Positions 32,932 to 42,563 of a DNA stretch of 64,000 bases are shown here, one piece after another. Source of the stretch: Planctomycetota bacterium (lineage in GTDB: Bacteria; Planctomycetota; Phycisphaerae; Phycisphaerales; UBA1924); NCBI GenBank assembly GCA_039819165.1, contig JBCBSM010000001.1, positions 1 through 64,000 of the forward strand. Reading direction: 5' to 3'. The notes below the pieces were generated by a model. It did not search any database. It worked only from the letters and a program-made list of their open reading frames with translations, and had not been told where the DNA came from. A program made the translations under genes and the position numbers. Positions within the stretch are counted from its first letter, which is position 1. Each line of letters begins with the position of its first letter.

Positions 32932-34512
32932 ATGACCACCATACGAACAGCCATCGCCTCGGCCACGGTTGCGTGCCTGCTAGCAGCATCGGGTGCAGCC
33001 CACGCCGGCGGCGCGCTGGCGGCATCGAGCCACAGCGATGCTCCACTCATCAAGCAGGACCCACAGGCCAACCTGACCGACGTGTACGCGTTCCTCGGCA
33101 GGCGGTACGACGATCCGTCGCAGACCGTGCTCAACGTCATCGCCAACGTACGACCGTTCTCCGAGCCGGGCGACGGTCCGCACTACGACCGCTTCGCGTC
33201 CGACGCCCGCTACAGCCTGCACATCACCAGCCCATCCACCGGCGAGACGCTGATCCGATACGACTTCGAATTCTCCGCGGTGGACGCGGGATTGGTGAAC
33301 CCCGGCACGATCCTCTCCTACGGACTGGGCACCGAGCCCGGGCCGATCATGACCATCGGCGACGCGCGTCAGAACTTCTCGCAGACCTACACCGTGACCC
33401 GCGTCGAGGGGGCCTCGGCCGGCGCGATCATCGAGGATGCACTGGTCGGCCTGCCCAACCCGGGCAGCCGCGTGACGCCGCTGTACAACGACGACGCCGG
33501 CAAGGCCGTCTCGGGGGCGGTGTCGCTGGACGATCTCGACGCCTACACGCGGCAGGCGATCTTCGACGCCGGAGGCGGGGCGGCCGTCTTCGCAGGTCCG
33601 CGGGACGACAGCTTCTACGCCGACATACCGGGCACCTTCGACCTGCTCAACCCCCGCATCCTGGACAACAACGGCGACCTGAGCGACGGGCTCGGGCAGG
33701 ACGGCGGTGGCACCGATGGCTTCCGCGGCTTCAACGTGCTGACCTTCGGCATCCAGATTCCCGTCGACGATCTGCCCGCGTCGACCTACAGCGATGCCTT
33801 CTTCGGCGAGCAGACGGGCGTGGGCGTGTTCGCATCGGTCAGCCGGCAGCAGACCCTCACGCGCATCAGCGGCGACGAATTCGAGCTGTCCGGCCCCTTC
33901 GTGCAGATCAACCGCCTGGGCAACCCGCTCTTCAACGAGGCCCTCGTCCCGCTCTCGGACAAGGACCGCTTCAACGCGACCGATCCGGTCGACGACGCGC
34001 AGTTCGCGATCTTTGCCGAGAATCCCGAACTGGCCGACCTGATCAACCTCGTGTTCGGCACGGCGTTCGAGTCGAGCAATCGCCAGGACCTCGTGGCCGT
34101 GTTCATCCCCGATGTGCTGCGGGTGGCGACCACGACCGGGCCCGTGCCGCTCGCGGGTGAGCCGGGCTTCAGCCGGTTTGGCTTCATCGGCGACGACGTG
34201 ACGGGCGGTATCTCGAGCGGGTGGCCCAACGGCCGGCGCTTCGGCGACGACGTGATCGACATCGCGCTGACGGCCATCGCCAGCGGGCCGGACTACGCCG
34301 AGATCACGATCGTGGGCGACAACGTCGAGGCCAACGACATCGCCTTTAACCGCGTGTTCCCCTACGCCGCCACGCCGCACGCGGGCGCCAACAACAGCAA
34401 GGACCGCCCGCTCACCGAGTTCGAGATCGCCGACCAAGACGACGACGGCGAGATCACCATCTTCGACGTGCTGGCGTTCCTGAACATCTGGGAGCGCGTC
34501 GGCGGCTTCTAG
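32932..34512 (+). CDS. Secreted DUF4331 protein with C-terminal calcium loop
   Basis: A 526-residue exported protein: signal peptide (TAIASATVACLLAASGAAHA), then SSHSDAPLIKQDPQANLTDV, the opening motif of DUF4331, and YAFLGRRYDDPSQTVLNVIA typical of that family. Later parts (FDLLNPRILDNNGDLSDG, GFNVLTFGIQIPVDDL, PDVLRV) fit too. The C-terminal 25 residues are a single dockerin-like loop, DQDDDGEITIFDVLAFLNIW, without the terminal GC of the other exported proteins here. DUF4331 function is not known. The ATG follows a CGGAG about seven bases upstream. A neighbour, 115 bases downstream, is a second small secreted protein. Confidence 0.88.
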   Translation: MTTIRTAIASATVACLLAASGAAHAGGALAASSHSDAPLIKQDPQANLTDVYAFLGRRYDDPSQTVLNVIANVRPFSEPGDGPHYDRFASDARYSLHITSPSTGETLIRYDFEFSAVDAGLVNPGTILSYGLGTEPGPIMTIGDARQNFSQTYTVTRVEGASAGAIIEDALVGLPNPGSRVTPLYNDDAGKAVSGAVSLDDLDAYTRQAIFDAGGGAAVFAGPRDDSFYADIPGTFDLLNPRILDNNGDLSDGLGQDGGGTDGFRGFNVLTFGIQIPVDDLPASTYSDAFFGEQTGVGVFASVSRQQTLTRISGDEFELSGPFVQINRLGNPLFNEALVPLSDKDRFNATDPVDDAQFAIFAENPELADLINLVFGTAFESSNRQDLVAVFIPDVLRVATTTGPVPLAGEPGFSRFGFIGDDVTGGISSGWPNGRRFGDDVIDIALTAIASGPDYAEITIVGDNVEANDIAFNRVFPYAATPHAGANNSKDRPLTEFEIADQDDDGEITIFDVLAFLNIWERVGGF

Positions 34513-34561
34513 GGCGTGCCCTCCAAGGAGAGAGCGAGAGAGATCGGGCTCACCGCCCGGA

Positions 34562-34591
34562 GCCGCCGCGGCGCGGAAGCGCGACGGCGGC
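34562..34591. other. GC-rich stem-loop between DUF4331 and DUF4198-like genes
   Basis: GCCGCCG (34562-34568) pairs with CGGCGGC (34585-34591), with an inner CGCG/CGCG stem closed by a GAAG tetraloop. There is no T tract, so read-through, attenuation or mRNA processing between the two genes is as likely as termination. Confidence 0.4.
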
Positions 34592-34626
34592 CTTGATACC
34601 ACGACCACTCCAGAAGGACAAGGAAC

Positions 34627-35412
34627 ATGACCCCATTGCACGCCATCGCGATCCTGGGGACGGTGCTCGCCGCGGCTCTGCCCGCCAGCGCCCACGAGTT
34701 CTGGATCCGGCCATCCCGATTCGTGATGCAGGCCGGACAGCCCTCCAAGGTCTACCTGCTCAACGGCCACGACGACCACCACGACGTCGTGCCCAGGAAC
34801 ACGCCATACATCGAGCGCTACGAGATGCTGCTGGGGGGCGACGTGCTGCCCGTCGGCGGAAGGCACGGCCGGCTCGAGAGCATGGTCCGGCCCGCTGAGC
34901 AGGGCACCGGAATCATCGTGTACCAGAGCCGCGAGGTCGAGAGCGTGCTGCCGCCCGAGCGCTTCCTGGCGTACCTGCAAGAGCAGCACCTGGAGTGGGC
35001 CGTCGAGCTGCGAGCCGAGCTGGGCGAGGCCGACCAGCCGGGCCGGGAGGTGTACGTCCGCTGCGCCAAGTCGCTGGTCTCGGTCGGCGAGGAGGCGGGC
35101 GTGCTCATCGATCGCGTCGCCGGGTTGCCCTACGAGATCGTGCTCGACGCCGCCGGCCAGGACGGCCCGATGACGCTCCGCGTGTTCTACGAGGGCCGCC
35201 CCGCGGTGCACGCCCGGATCGTGGCAACGAGCGAGCGGACACCCACGCGGCGGATCGAGCTGCGGACCGATGACCAGGGCCGGGCGACGCTGCCCGAGAC
35301 GCTCGAGGGCTCGTGGCGGTTCACGTCGCTGCACATGACGCGGGTCGACGACCGCGACGCCATCCAGTGGAAGAGCTATTGGGCCTCGCTGACGGCATCT
35401 CTGGGCGAATAG
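34627..35412 (+). CDS. Secreted DUF4198-like protein
   Basis: A 261-residue exported protein with AAGGA upstream of the ATG. The signal peptide (AIAILGTVLAAALPASA) is followed at once by HEFWIRPSRFVMQAGQPSKV, the N-terminal pattern of DUF4198 proteins, with a His right after the cleavage site. A second His cluster (NGHDDHHD, about 49-56) is notable. The C-terminal half (VFYEGRPAVHARIVATSERT, RTDDQGRATLPETLEGSWRF) is the usual carboxypeptidase-regulatory-like beta domain. Relatives are found near metal (Ni/Co) and TonB-linked uptake genes; the two His motifs suggest metal binding, which is inference. Confidence 0.82.
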   Translation: MTPLHAIAILGTVLAAALPASAHEFWIRPSRFVMQAGQPSKVYLLNGHDDHHDVVPRNTPYIERYEMLLGGDVLPVGGRHGRLESMVRPAEQGTGIIVYQSREVESVLPPERFLAYLQEQHLEWAVELRAELGEADQPGREVYVRCAKSLVSVGEEAGVLIDRVAGLPYEIVLDAAGQDGPMTLRVFYEGRPAVHARIVATSERTPTRRIELRTDDQGRATLPETLEGSWRFTSLHMTRVDDRDAIQWKSYWASLTASLGE

Positions 35413-35459
35413 CTGCTGGCGCGGAACGCCGCGGTGATGGCTTCTAGTCCAGCGGTGCG

Positions 35460-36761
35460 CTACTCCGCTTTGTGCACCACGCCGCCCTTCATCACGAAGC
35501 GGACGCGCTGCAGCTCGGTGATGTCGGCCAGCGGGCTGGACGCGGTCGCGATAAGGTCCGCGTGCTTGCCCGGCTCGATGGTCCCGAGCGTATCGAGCAC
35601 GCCGCACAGGTCGGCCGCGTTCACCGTGGCGCTCTTGATCGCGTCAGCGTTGCTCATGCCGACCTCGGTCATGTAGACGAACTCCAGGGCGTTGGTGCCG
35701 TGCGCGCCGACGCCGACGTCGGTGCCGAAGGCGATCTTGACGCCAGCCTCGTGGGCGCGGGCGAACATCGCCTGGATCTCCGGGCCCACGCGGGAGGCCT
35801 TGATGCGGATGGCGGGGGGGTAGTAGCCCTCCTGCTCGGCCTTCTCGGCGACGAACTTGCCGGCGTGGATCGTGGGCACGAGGTACGCCCCGGTCTCGAG
35901 GAACAGCGCGATCGCCTCGTCGTCGGTGTAGGTGCCGTGCTCGATCGAGTCGACGCCCGCCCGCAGCGCCGCCTTCACCCCGTCGGCCCCGTGGGCGTGC
36001 GCCGCGACCTTGCGGCCCATGCGGTGCGCCGCCTCCACGATGGCGTCGAGCTCGTCCTGGAAGAACTGCTGGTTGACGCCCGTGCCCGTGTAGCTCAGCA
36101 CGCCGCCGGTCGCGGTGATCTTGATCAGGTCGACGCCCTCGCGGATGCGGGCGCGGACGGCCTTGCGGACCTCCGCGGGCCCGTCGGAGGGACCGGTCTC
36201 GGGGCCCTGGTCGGGCCGCAGCACGGGCGAGAAGGAGTTGGTCCAGTCGCCGTGGCCGCCCGTGACGGAGACCGCCGGCCCCGAGCAGAGCATCCGCGGG
36301 CCGACGACCATGCCGGCGTTGATCCGGTCGCGCAGCGCCAGCGCCGTCCGGCCGCCCGAGCCCACGTTGCGGATGCTCGTGAAGCCCGCCATCAGCGTCT
36401 TCTCGGCGTACACGGTGCCGTCGATGGCCGCGTACTCGTAGGTCTCCTGCATCGCGCGGCGGATCCGCTCGCCCACGGGCACCGACTGCCCAGTGATGTG
36501 GGTGTGGCAGTCGAACAGCCCGGGCAGCACGAAGCGGTCCGAAAGGTCGACCTCCGCCGCACCGTCGGTGGGCCGCACCGTGCCCTCGCGGACGGACTCG
36601 ATGACGCCGTCCAGGATGATGACCGTGGAGGCGCCCAGGGGGGCCTCGCCGGGAACCGCCAGCAGCTGGCCGCAGTAGACGTGGGTCCGCTCCTGGGCGT
36701 GCGAGGGGATCGCGGCGAGCGCGAGGGCGACGAGTGCGAGAACGACGCGGACAATCGGCAT
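35460..36761 (-). CDS. Exported metal-dependent amidohydrolase (imidazolonepropionase/prolidase-like)
   Basis: A 433-residue secreted member of the amidohydrolase superfamily with AAGGAG before the ATG at 36761. Signal peptide (VRVVLALVALALAAIPSHAQ), then the first metal-binding pair FDCHTH, the carboxylated Lys region (DLIKITATGG), further metal His in KVAAHAHG and DSIEHGTY, and the catalytic Asp in AFGTDVG. These are the residues expected for a dinuclear amidohydrolase of the periplasmic Xaa-Pro dipeptidase/imidazolonepropionase-like group. The substrate cannot be told; a peptide or cyclic amide is likely. It is divergent from the metallo-beta-lactamase/rhodanese gene. Confidence 0.9.
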   Translation of the reverse strand: MPIVRVVLALVALALAAIPSHAQERTHVYCGQLLAVPGEAPLGASTVIILDGVIESVREGTVRPTDGAAEVDLSDRFVLPGLFDCHTHITGQSVPVGERIRRAMQETYEYAAIDGTVYAEKTLMAGFTSIRNVGSGGRTALALRDRINAGMVVGPRMLCSGPAVSVTGGHGDWTNSFSPVLRPDQGPETGPSDGPAEVRKAVRARIREGVDLIKITATGGVLSYTGTGVNQQFFQDELDAIVEAAHRMGRKVAAHAHGADGVKAALRAGVDSIEHGTYTDDEAIALFLETGAYLVPTIHAGKFVAEKAEQEGYYPPAIRIKASRVGPEIQAMFARAHEAGVKIAFGTDVGVGAHGTNALEFVYMTEVGMSNADAIKSATVNAADLCGVLDTLGTIEPGKHADLIATASSPLADITELQRVRFVMKGGVVHKAE

Positions 36762-36952
36762 GGCGGGGCTCCTTGCGATCGAGAGCGTAGCGGGGGCGGC
36801 ACCCCGCGGGCGGGGCCCCGCGAACCCAGATCCCGACACTCCGGGCTCGCCGGCATTAGAATCAGGAGGACGCCGGGGCGAACGGTGCCCGCAGCAAGCC
36901 GGTACGGCCAGGGCGCCCGCTTCCGACGGCCGTACTTCGACGGAGATCCGCC

Positions 36953-38389
36953 GTGTTCCTTCGCATGATCTACGACGAGAAGCTCGCCCAGGCGGCCTAC
37001 CTGATCGGCTGCCAGCGCACCGGCGAGGCCATCATCATCGATCCCGAGCGGGACGTGGACCGCTACATCGATCTCGCCGCCGAGAACGACCTACGGATCG
37101 TCGCGGCTGCCGAGACGCACATCCATGCCGACTTCGTGTCGGGCTGCCGCGAGCTGGCCGAGCGCGTCGGGGCGAAGGTCTATCTCTCGGACGAGGGCGA
37201 CGCCGACTGGAAGTACCAGTGGCTCGATGCCAAGGCCGACGAGGAACTCGACGGCGGCTCGTACGACTACCGACTGCTGAAGGACGGCGACGCGTTCACC
37301 GTCGGCAACATCGACTTCCGCGTGCTCCACACGCCGGGTCACACGCCCGAGCACATCGCCTTCCTGGTGACCGATCGCGGGGCGGGCGCCGATGCGCCGG
37401 TCGGCGTGGCGACGGGCGACTTCGTATTCGTCGGCGACTTGGGCCGCCCCGACCTGCTCGAGTCGGCCGCGGGCATCGATGGCGCCATGGAGCCCGCGGC
37501 AAGGCGCCTGCACAAGACGATCGGGAGGCTCGACGAGATCCCCGAGTTCGTGCAGGTCTGGCCGGCCCACGGCGCGGGTAGCGCCTGCGGCAAGGCCCTG
37601 GGGGCGGTGCCCACCAGCACCATCGGCTACGAGAAGCGCTTCAACCCGGCGATCCGCGCCGCCGACTCCGAGCAGGGATTCGTCGACTTCATCCTGGCCG
37701 GCCAGCCCGAGCCGCCGATGTACTTCGCCCGCATGAAGCGGGACAACAAGGCCGGCCCCGCGGTGCTCGGGTCGCTGCCCAGCCCATCAAAGATCTCGGC
37801 GGACGAGCTTCGCGCCCTCGATCCACGGCGCGTCGCCATCGTCGATACCCGGGACTGGGAGCACTTCCGCGCGGGCCACCTGCCCGGGTCGCTGTCCTTC
37901 CCGCTGATTCGGTCGTTCCCGACCGACGTGGGGTCGATGGTCCGCGACGACGAGGACGTGTACCTCGTGGTCGAGGGAGCCAATCTCGAAGAGGCCGTCC
38001 GCGATCTCGTCCGCATCGGGCTCGACAACATCCGCGGCTGGTGTCCGGCGGCAGAGATTGCGACCGCCGCGCGGCTCGACGGCATCGAGGAGGTCGCGGT
38101 CGAAGACGCCATCGGCCTCGTGGACTCGCCCGATGTCGCGGTGCTCGACGTCCGCCGCCGGACCGAATTCGCCGAGGGCCACCTGCCGGGCGCGACCAAC
38201 ATCGCCCACACCCGGCTCGCAGGGCGGATGGACGAAGTCCCGCGCGGATCGATGCTGCTCATCAACTGCCTCAGCGGCGAGCGATCCGCCCGCGCGTGCG
38301 GCTACCTGAAGCGTGCCGGCTTCGACGTCGCCAACCTGCGTGGCGGCATGCTGGCCTGGGAGAACGCGGCCGCCGCCGTCCAGCGTTAG
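36953..38389 (+). CDS. Metallo-beta-lactamase fold protein with two rhodanese domains
   Basis: A 478-residue protein: an MBL domain (residues 1-250) with the metal ligands in [20 protein letters not shown] and [13 protein letters not shown], followed by two rhodanese domains (about 270-365 and 375-478). The second keeps a catalytic Cys in [12 protein letters not shown]; the first has no Cys in the active loop and is presumably non-catalytic. Proteins of this layout resemble persulfide dioxygenase/sulfurtransferase fusions that detoxify sulfide or handle glutathione persulfide. The GTG at 36953 is preferred because the family begins MFFRQIFDEKLAQ-like; ATG at 36965 is the alternative. In the first motif the usual His after Asp is Phe. 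Confidence 0.9.
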   Translation: MFLRMIYDEKLAQAAYLIGCQRTGEAIIIDPERDVDRYIDLAAENDLRIVAAAETHIHADFVSGCRELAERVGAKVYLSDEGDADWKYQWLDAKADEELDGGSYDYRLLKDGDAFTVGNIDFRVLHTPGHTPEHIAFLVTDRGAGADAPVGVATGDFVFVGDLGRPDLLESAAGIDGAMEPAARRLHKTIGRLDEIPEFVQVWPAHGAGSACGKALGAVPTSTIGYEKRFNPAIRAADSEQGFVDFILAGQPEPPMYFARMKRDNKAGPAVLGSLPSPSKISADELRALDPRRVAIVDTRDWEHFRAGHLPGSLSFPLIRSFPTDVGSMVRDDEDVYLVVEGANLEEAVRDLVRIGLDNIRGWCPAAEIATAARLDGIEEVAVEDAIGLVDSPDVAVLDVRRRTEFAEGHLPGATNIAHTRLAGRMDEVPRGSMLLINCLSGERSARACGYLKRAGFDVANLRGGMLAWENAAAAVQR

Positions 38390-38404
38390 AGGTGCAGGCA
38401 ATCG

Positions 38405-39139
38405 CTACGTCGCGGTTGGCAGCGTGAGTTGCTCGTCGGCCGCCGCCGCATCGGTCGCGTCGTGCGTGACCAGCATCGTGGCCACGCCCCGCTTACGCAG
38501 CATCGCCAGCGTCTCACCGCGGAGGCTGCTCCGCAGGCCGGCGTCGAGGTTGCAGAATGGCTCGTCGAGCAGCATCACCACCGGGTCCTGCGCGAGCGCC
38601 CGCGCCAGCGCAACCCGCTGCTGCTGTCCGCCGCTGAGTGTGTGGGGCATCGCGCTCGCCTTGTCGCCCATGCCGACCTGCTCGAGCAGCTCGGCCGCCC
38701 GTCCACGTCGCTGCCGCCGGGGAAGCTCCCGCAACGCGAATCGCACGTTGCCAGCGGCGGACATGGTCGGGAACAGCGCGTAGTCCTGGAAGACCACGCC
38801 CACGCGGCGGCGGTGGGGCGGCACGAAGCTCCGCCCGCGCGCGACTTCGCGGCCATCGAGCGCAATGCTGCCCGAGGCCGGCCTCTCCAGCCCGGCGATC
38901 AGCCGCAGCAGCGTGGTCTTGCCGCAGCCCGACGGGCCGACGATGGCCAGCACGGCCCCCGGTACCACCCGGAACGAGAGGCCGCCGAGGATCTCCCGGC
39001 CGCGCCCATAAGCAAAGCGGAGATCCCGAACCTCGAGGCGGGCCGGTGGCGGCTCGGCGGGCGGGACCACTGGCCGTGATCGCGTGATCGTGGCGGTTGT
39101 CGTGATCGCGGCCCCTCCCCGGTCGTCTTCGCGCGCCAC
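38405..39139 (-). CDS. Orphan ABC transporter ATPase (PotA/FbpC-like)
   Basis: A 244-residue ABC ATPase: Walker [11 protein letters not shown] loop ([11 protein letters not shown]), signature [15 protein letters not shown], Walker [14 protein letters not shown], and the switch His in LVTHDA. It most resembles the spermidine/iron/molybdate type (PotA, FbpC). It has an extra Thr/Ala/Pro-rich N-terminal tail of about 35 residues and no C-terminal TOBE domain, so it is shorter than full PotA. No permease or binding protein lies next to it. The GTG at 39139 has AGGAG nine bases upstream; it is convergent with the MBL gene (15-base gap). Confidence 0.88.
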   Translation of the reverse strand: MAREDDRGGAAITTTATITRSRPVVPPAEPPPARLEVRDLRFAYGRGREILGGLSFRVVPGAVLAIVGPSGCGKTTLLRLIAGLERPASGSIALDGREVARGRSFVPPHRRRVGVVFQDYALFPTMSAAGNVRFALRELPRRQRRGRAAELLEQVGMGDKASAMPHTLSGGQQQRVALARALAQDPVVMLLDEPFCNLDAGLRSSLRGETLAMLRKRGVATMLVTHDATDAAAADEQLTLPTAT

Positions 39140-39377
39140 GGCAGCTAACTCCTAGAAGGATAGCAACTAGCACGTTCTTCGAGACATCGCCGGCCGGGCC
39201 GCGGGAAGACCATTGGATGGCGGAGTGCACGGCTCTGGAGGGTGCAACGGCCGTGCTGCAGGATGCTCCGTTCCGCCGGCCTTCTTTGCACAATCTGAGC
39301 GCGGCGCGGACGTCGGTCGGCCGGAGCGGGACCTTAGCATGGCACGCTCATTCCCACGGACACCGGAGATTCGTCCC

Positions 39378-41144
39378 ATGACGCTGCGTTCCGCGATCGC
39401 CATCGCCACCGTTGCCGCCGCCGCCGGCGCCGCTCTTGCCCAGCAGACCACGACCGCCCGCGGCGTGGTGTTCCTCGATCGCAACGCCGACGGCGCGCGG
39501 CAGGATGGCGAGCCCGGCATCGCCGGCGTGGCCGTCACCGATAGCGAGCGCGTCGTGCTCACCGACGAACGGGGCAACTTCACGCTGCGGATCGATGCCG
39601 AGGACGCGATCATCTCGGTCGTGAAGCCCAAGGGCTACCAGGTCGCCCTGGATGCCCAGGGCTTGCCCCGCGGGTACTACATCCACAAGCCCAACGGCTC
39701 GCCCGACGACGGCTTCGCCTTCCGGGGCGTCGAGCCCACCGGTCCGCTGCCCGGCACCATCGCCTTCCCGCTCGTGCCCGTCGATGAGCCGACGAGCTTC
39801 ACGGCCATCGTGTTCGGCGACCCGCAGCCGTACTCGCTCGAGCAGGTCGACTTCTTCCGGGCCGAGGTCATCGATCCGCTGGTGACCGCCGAGGGCAACG
39901 CGGCCGGTGCGGCATTCGGTATCAGCCTCGGTGATCTCGTTGGCGATCGCCTCGACCTCTACGGCCCGCTCAACGAGGCACAGGCCATGCTGGGCGTCCC
40001 GTGGTACAACGTCTATGGCAACCACGACATGAACTTCATGTCCGGGCACAGCGGCGTGACCCAGGCCGATCCCGACCGCTACGCCGACGAGACCTTCGAG
40101 CGCGTGTACGGCCCGCCGAACTACGCCTTCCAGTACGGCGACGTGCACTTCATCGTGCTCGACAACGTGATCTGGCAGGGCTTCGACGGATACCGCGACG
40201 AGGCCGTCGACCAGTGGCCCGCCGAGCGGCAGCCCCAGACCCGCAACTATCGCGGCGGGCTGCGCGATGAGCAGATCCGCTTTATCGAGAACTACCTCGC
40301 CGTCGTCCCGAAGGACGACCTCGTGGTGCTCGCCTTCCACATCCCCCTCGAGATGCACGGCGAGGGCGTGCATCGTGTCCCCGAGCTGACCGAACTGCTA
40401 GGCGCCCTGTCGAGCCATCCCCGCACGCTCAGCCTCTCGGGCCACACGCACCTGCAGCAGCACTGGTTCTTCGGCTCCGAGCACGGCTACGAGCCCGCGC
40501 CGGGCGCCGGCCCCAACCAGCACACGCAGGCCGACCCTGCTCGGTTCCCGCAGCCCGTACACCACCACCTCAACGCGGTCACCGCCTCGGGCTCGTGGTT
40601 CAACGGCATGCGGGACGAGATCGGCCTGCCGCACACCACGATGCGGGACGGCGCGCCCAACGGCTACACGCTCGTGCATTTCGATGGTAATCGGTACACC
40701 ACCGAATTCCGCGCCGCCCGCCAGCCCGCCGATCACCAGATGAACATCCATCTCGAGACGAACGCCAGCGGCAACCTGCCGGGCGAGTTGGATGCGTCAT
40801 CGACCGGCGAGGTCGTCGTCAACGTCTTCAACGGGGTCGAGGGCGATGCCGTCGAGATGCGGATCGTGCCGAACCCGGCGTTATCGGCGTCGTCGATGGC
40901 CTGGACCGCCATGCGTTTCGACGTTCGGCCCGATCCGATCTACGCGGCGACGCACGCCCGCGAACAGCAATTACCCGATGAGCTGCAGTCCAGCTGGGGC
41001 CTGCCGGAGCCTCGCGATTCGCACCACATCTGGGTCGGCGACATCCCCGCCGGCCTGCCGGCCGGCACGCACGCCGTCGAGGTCCGACACACCGATCTCT
41101 ACGGCCGCACGCACGTCGATCGCCGGACGTTCCGAGTCAAGTAG
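39378..41144 (+). CDS. Secreted calcineurin-like phosphoesterase with N-terminal SdrD-type domain
   Basis: A 588-residue exported metallophosphoesterase. Signal peptide (RSAIAIATVAAAAGAALAQQ), an N-terminal beta domain with ARGVVFLDRNADGARQDGEP (SdrD B-like/carboxypeptidase-regulatory), then the catalytic motifs FGDPQPYS, GDLVGD, YGNHDMN, LAFHIPLEMHG and GHTHLQQHWF, which supply the dinuclear-metal ligands. A C-terminal beta domain of about 100 residues follows. The start at 39378 is favoured by CGGAG eight bases upstream and the front-placed signal; an ATG at 39339 is in frame. Substrate unknown; such proteins often act on nucleotides, phosphodiesters or cell-wall teichoic-type phosphates. 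Confidence 0.9.
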   Translation: MTLRSAIAIATVAAAAGAALAQQTTTARGVVFLDRNADGARQDGEPGIAGVAVTDSERVVLTDERGNFTLRIDAEDAIISVVKPKGYQVALDAQGLPRGYYIHKPNGSPDDGFAFRGVEPTGPLPGTIAFPLVPVDEPTSFTAIVFGDPQPYSLEQVDFFRAEVIDPLVTAEGNAAGAAFGISLGDLVGDRLDLYGPLNEAQAMLGVPWYNVYGNHDMNFMSGHSGVTQADPDRYADETFERVYGPPNYAFQYGDVHFIVLDNVIWQGFDGYRDEAVDQWPAERQPQTRNYRGGLRDEQIRFIENYLAVVPKDDLVVLAFHIPLEMHGEGVHRVPELTELLGALSSHPRTLSLSGHTHLQQHWFFGSEHGYEPAPGAGPNQHTQADPARFPQPVHHHLNAVTASGSWFNGMRDEIGLPHTTMRDGAPNGYTLVHFDGNRYTTEFRAARQPADHQMNIHLETNASGNLPGELDASSTGEVVVNVFNGVEGDAVEMRIVPNPALSASSMAWTAMRFDVRPDPIYAATHAREQQLPDELQSSWGLPEPRDSHHIWVGDIPAGLPAGTHAVEVRHTDLYGRTHVDRRTFRVK

Positions 41145-41152
41145 CGGACTCG

Positions 41153-42298
41153 CTACCCACTCGAGTCGGAAGTCGTCCGCCGCACGATCGTCTCGAGCAG
41201 CCGCACGCCCAACGGGATCAACTCGTCGGGAAAGTCGTACTCGGGGTGGTGCAGCTGCGGCTGGTCGAGGCCGGCCCCGAGGCCGAACAGCACGCCCCGG
41301 CGGCCCTGCGTAAAGCGGCCGAAATCCTCCGACCAGCGGAACGGTTCGGTTCGCTCGATGGTCTCCAGCCCGAGGCGCGATGCGGCGTCGCGCACCAGCC
41401 CGACGGTGGAGGCGTCGCACGCCGCCGCGGGGAAGTCGTCGTGCCACGAGATCTCGGCCGCCATGCCGTGCGTCTCGGCGACCCGGTGGACGGTGCCCTC
41501 GGCCTCACGCGCCAGCAGCGCCATATCGCGATCGGTCGACGTGCGGAGCGTCATGCACGCGGTTCCGACTTCCGGCGATGTGCCGAACACGCGATCGTCG
41601 CCGGCGTGCACGTGGCAGACCGTCACGCAGCCGAAGGCCCCGCTCAGTGCCCGCTGCGGCAGCCCGGGCAGCGCGGCGACGAGGCTCGCGATCGCGAGCG
41701 CCGGGTTGCGAGCGTCCTCCGGATGCGCCGCGTGGCCGGCCGTCCCCGAGAGCACGACCCGCATCCCCCGCGACGCGCAGCAGAACACGCCCTCCGAAAG
41801 AACGATGCCGCCTAGCGGGTAGCCCGGAAGGTTGTGCAGTGCGATCGCGATGTCCGGCTCGAAATTCGACCAGCGATCGTCGGCCAGCACCGCGGCCGCC
41901 CCCGCCCCAGTCTCTTCGGCCGGCTGGAAGAGGAGTACGACCCGACCACGCTCGGGCGGTCGCCCAGCGAGCGCGGCCGCCAGGCCGACGAGGATCGCCA
42001 TATGCCCATCGTGGCCGCAGGCGTGCATCACGCCCGCGTTCGTCGACGCGTACGGCGGCGACCCGCGCTCGATGATGGGCAGGGCATCGAGTTCGGCACG
42101 AACCATCACGCGGGGCCCAGGGGTGCCGCTGTCGTAGATCGCCGCGAGCCCGGTGCCACCGAGGCGCTCCAGCATCTGAATCGGGCCGAAGCCCCGAAGC
42201 CGGTCCCGCACCGCGTCGTGCGTGCCAATCTCGGCGCCCGAAAGCTCGGGGCGTGCGTGCAGGGAGCGGCGGAACTCGACCAGCGCAGTATTCTCCAC
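41153..42298 (-). CDS. M20 family amidohydrolase/peptidase
   Basis: A 381-residue M20D-type hydrolase: FRRSLHARPELSG, RAELDALPI, the metal-binding HACGHDGHMAILVG, the catalytic/metal Glu in QPAEETGAGAAAVL, a dimerisation domain insert, and the last ligand in LHHPEYDFPDE. These match N-acyl-amino-acid (hippurate/IAA-amino-acid type) amidohydrolases, usually about 380-400 residues. The start is uncertain: the GTG at 42298 is used here, but a TTG at 42325 with a nearby AAGGGA is also possible. No signal peptide, so cytoplasmic. It is convergent with the phosphoesterase gene. Confidence 0.88.
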   Translation of the reverse strand: MENTALVEFRRSLHARPELSGAEIGTHDAVRDRLRGFGPIQMLERLGGTGLAAIYDSGTPGPRVMVRAELDALPIIERGSPPYASTNAGVMHACGHDGHMAILVGLAAALAGRPPERGRVVLLFQPAEETGAGAAAVLADDRWSNFEPDIAIALHNLPGYPLGGIVLSEGVFCCASRGMRVVLSGTAGHAAHPEDARNPALAIASLVAALPGLPQRALSGAFGCVTVCHVHAGDDRVFGTSPEVGTACMTLRTSTDRDMALLAREAEGTVHRVAETHGMAAEISWHDDFPAAACDASTVGLVRDAASRLGLETIERTEPFRWSEDFGRFTQGRRGVLFGLGAGLDQPQLHHPEYDFPDELIPLGVRLLETIVRRTTSDSSG

Positions 42299-42407
42299 GC
42301 GGGGAGCATAATCGCGCGGTGCCAAACCGTCCCTTGCACCGGAGTTTACTTGCGCGGCAACGCGGTCCCGCGGTCGCTACTTGTGATCTGGCACGAAGTT
42401 ACGCGGC

Positions 42408-42563
42408 ATGGCGATTCGAGCCCCGCATCGATCCCGTCCGGCGTCGCGGATCGGCATCTCGAGGGAACTCGAGCGCGTCCGCGCCGACGAAGATCTCGCC
42501 CGAGCGACCGAAGTGCCGCTGCGGACCTGGCTGCGGATGTTCTGGATTGCGTCGACGCGATGA
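42408..42563 (+). CDS. Small hypothetical protein A of an overlapping pair
   Basis: A 51-residue frame with strong third-position GC bias, as expected of a real gene in this genome. The N-terminus is very basic (MAIRAPHRSRPASRIG) and the C-terminal half reads RELERVRADEDLARATEVPL then RTWLRMFWIAST, a helix with a hydrophobic end. It is bounded upstream by an in-frame stop at 42384-42386. Its TGA overlaps the ATG of the following small frame (ATGA), the coupling used throughout this window. No homolog is recognised and no clear Shine-Dalgarno is visible, so it may not be expressed. Confidence 0.4.
   Translation: MAIRAPHRSRPASRIGISRELERVRADEDLARATEVPLRTWLRMFWIASTR

Noticed and set aside
32980-35607. 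An 875-residue minus-strand open frame opposite the DUF4331 and DUF4198-like genes.
   Set aside because: Antisense to two genes with signal peptides and family motifs; its own translation shows no known fold.
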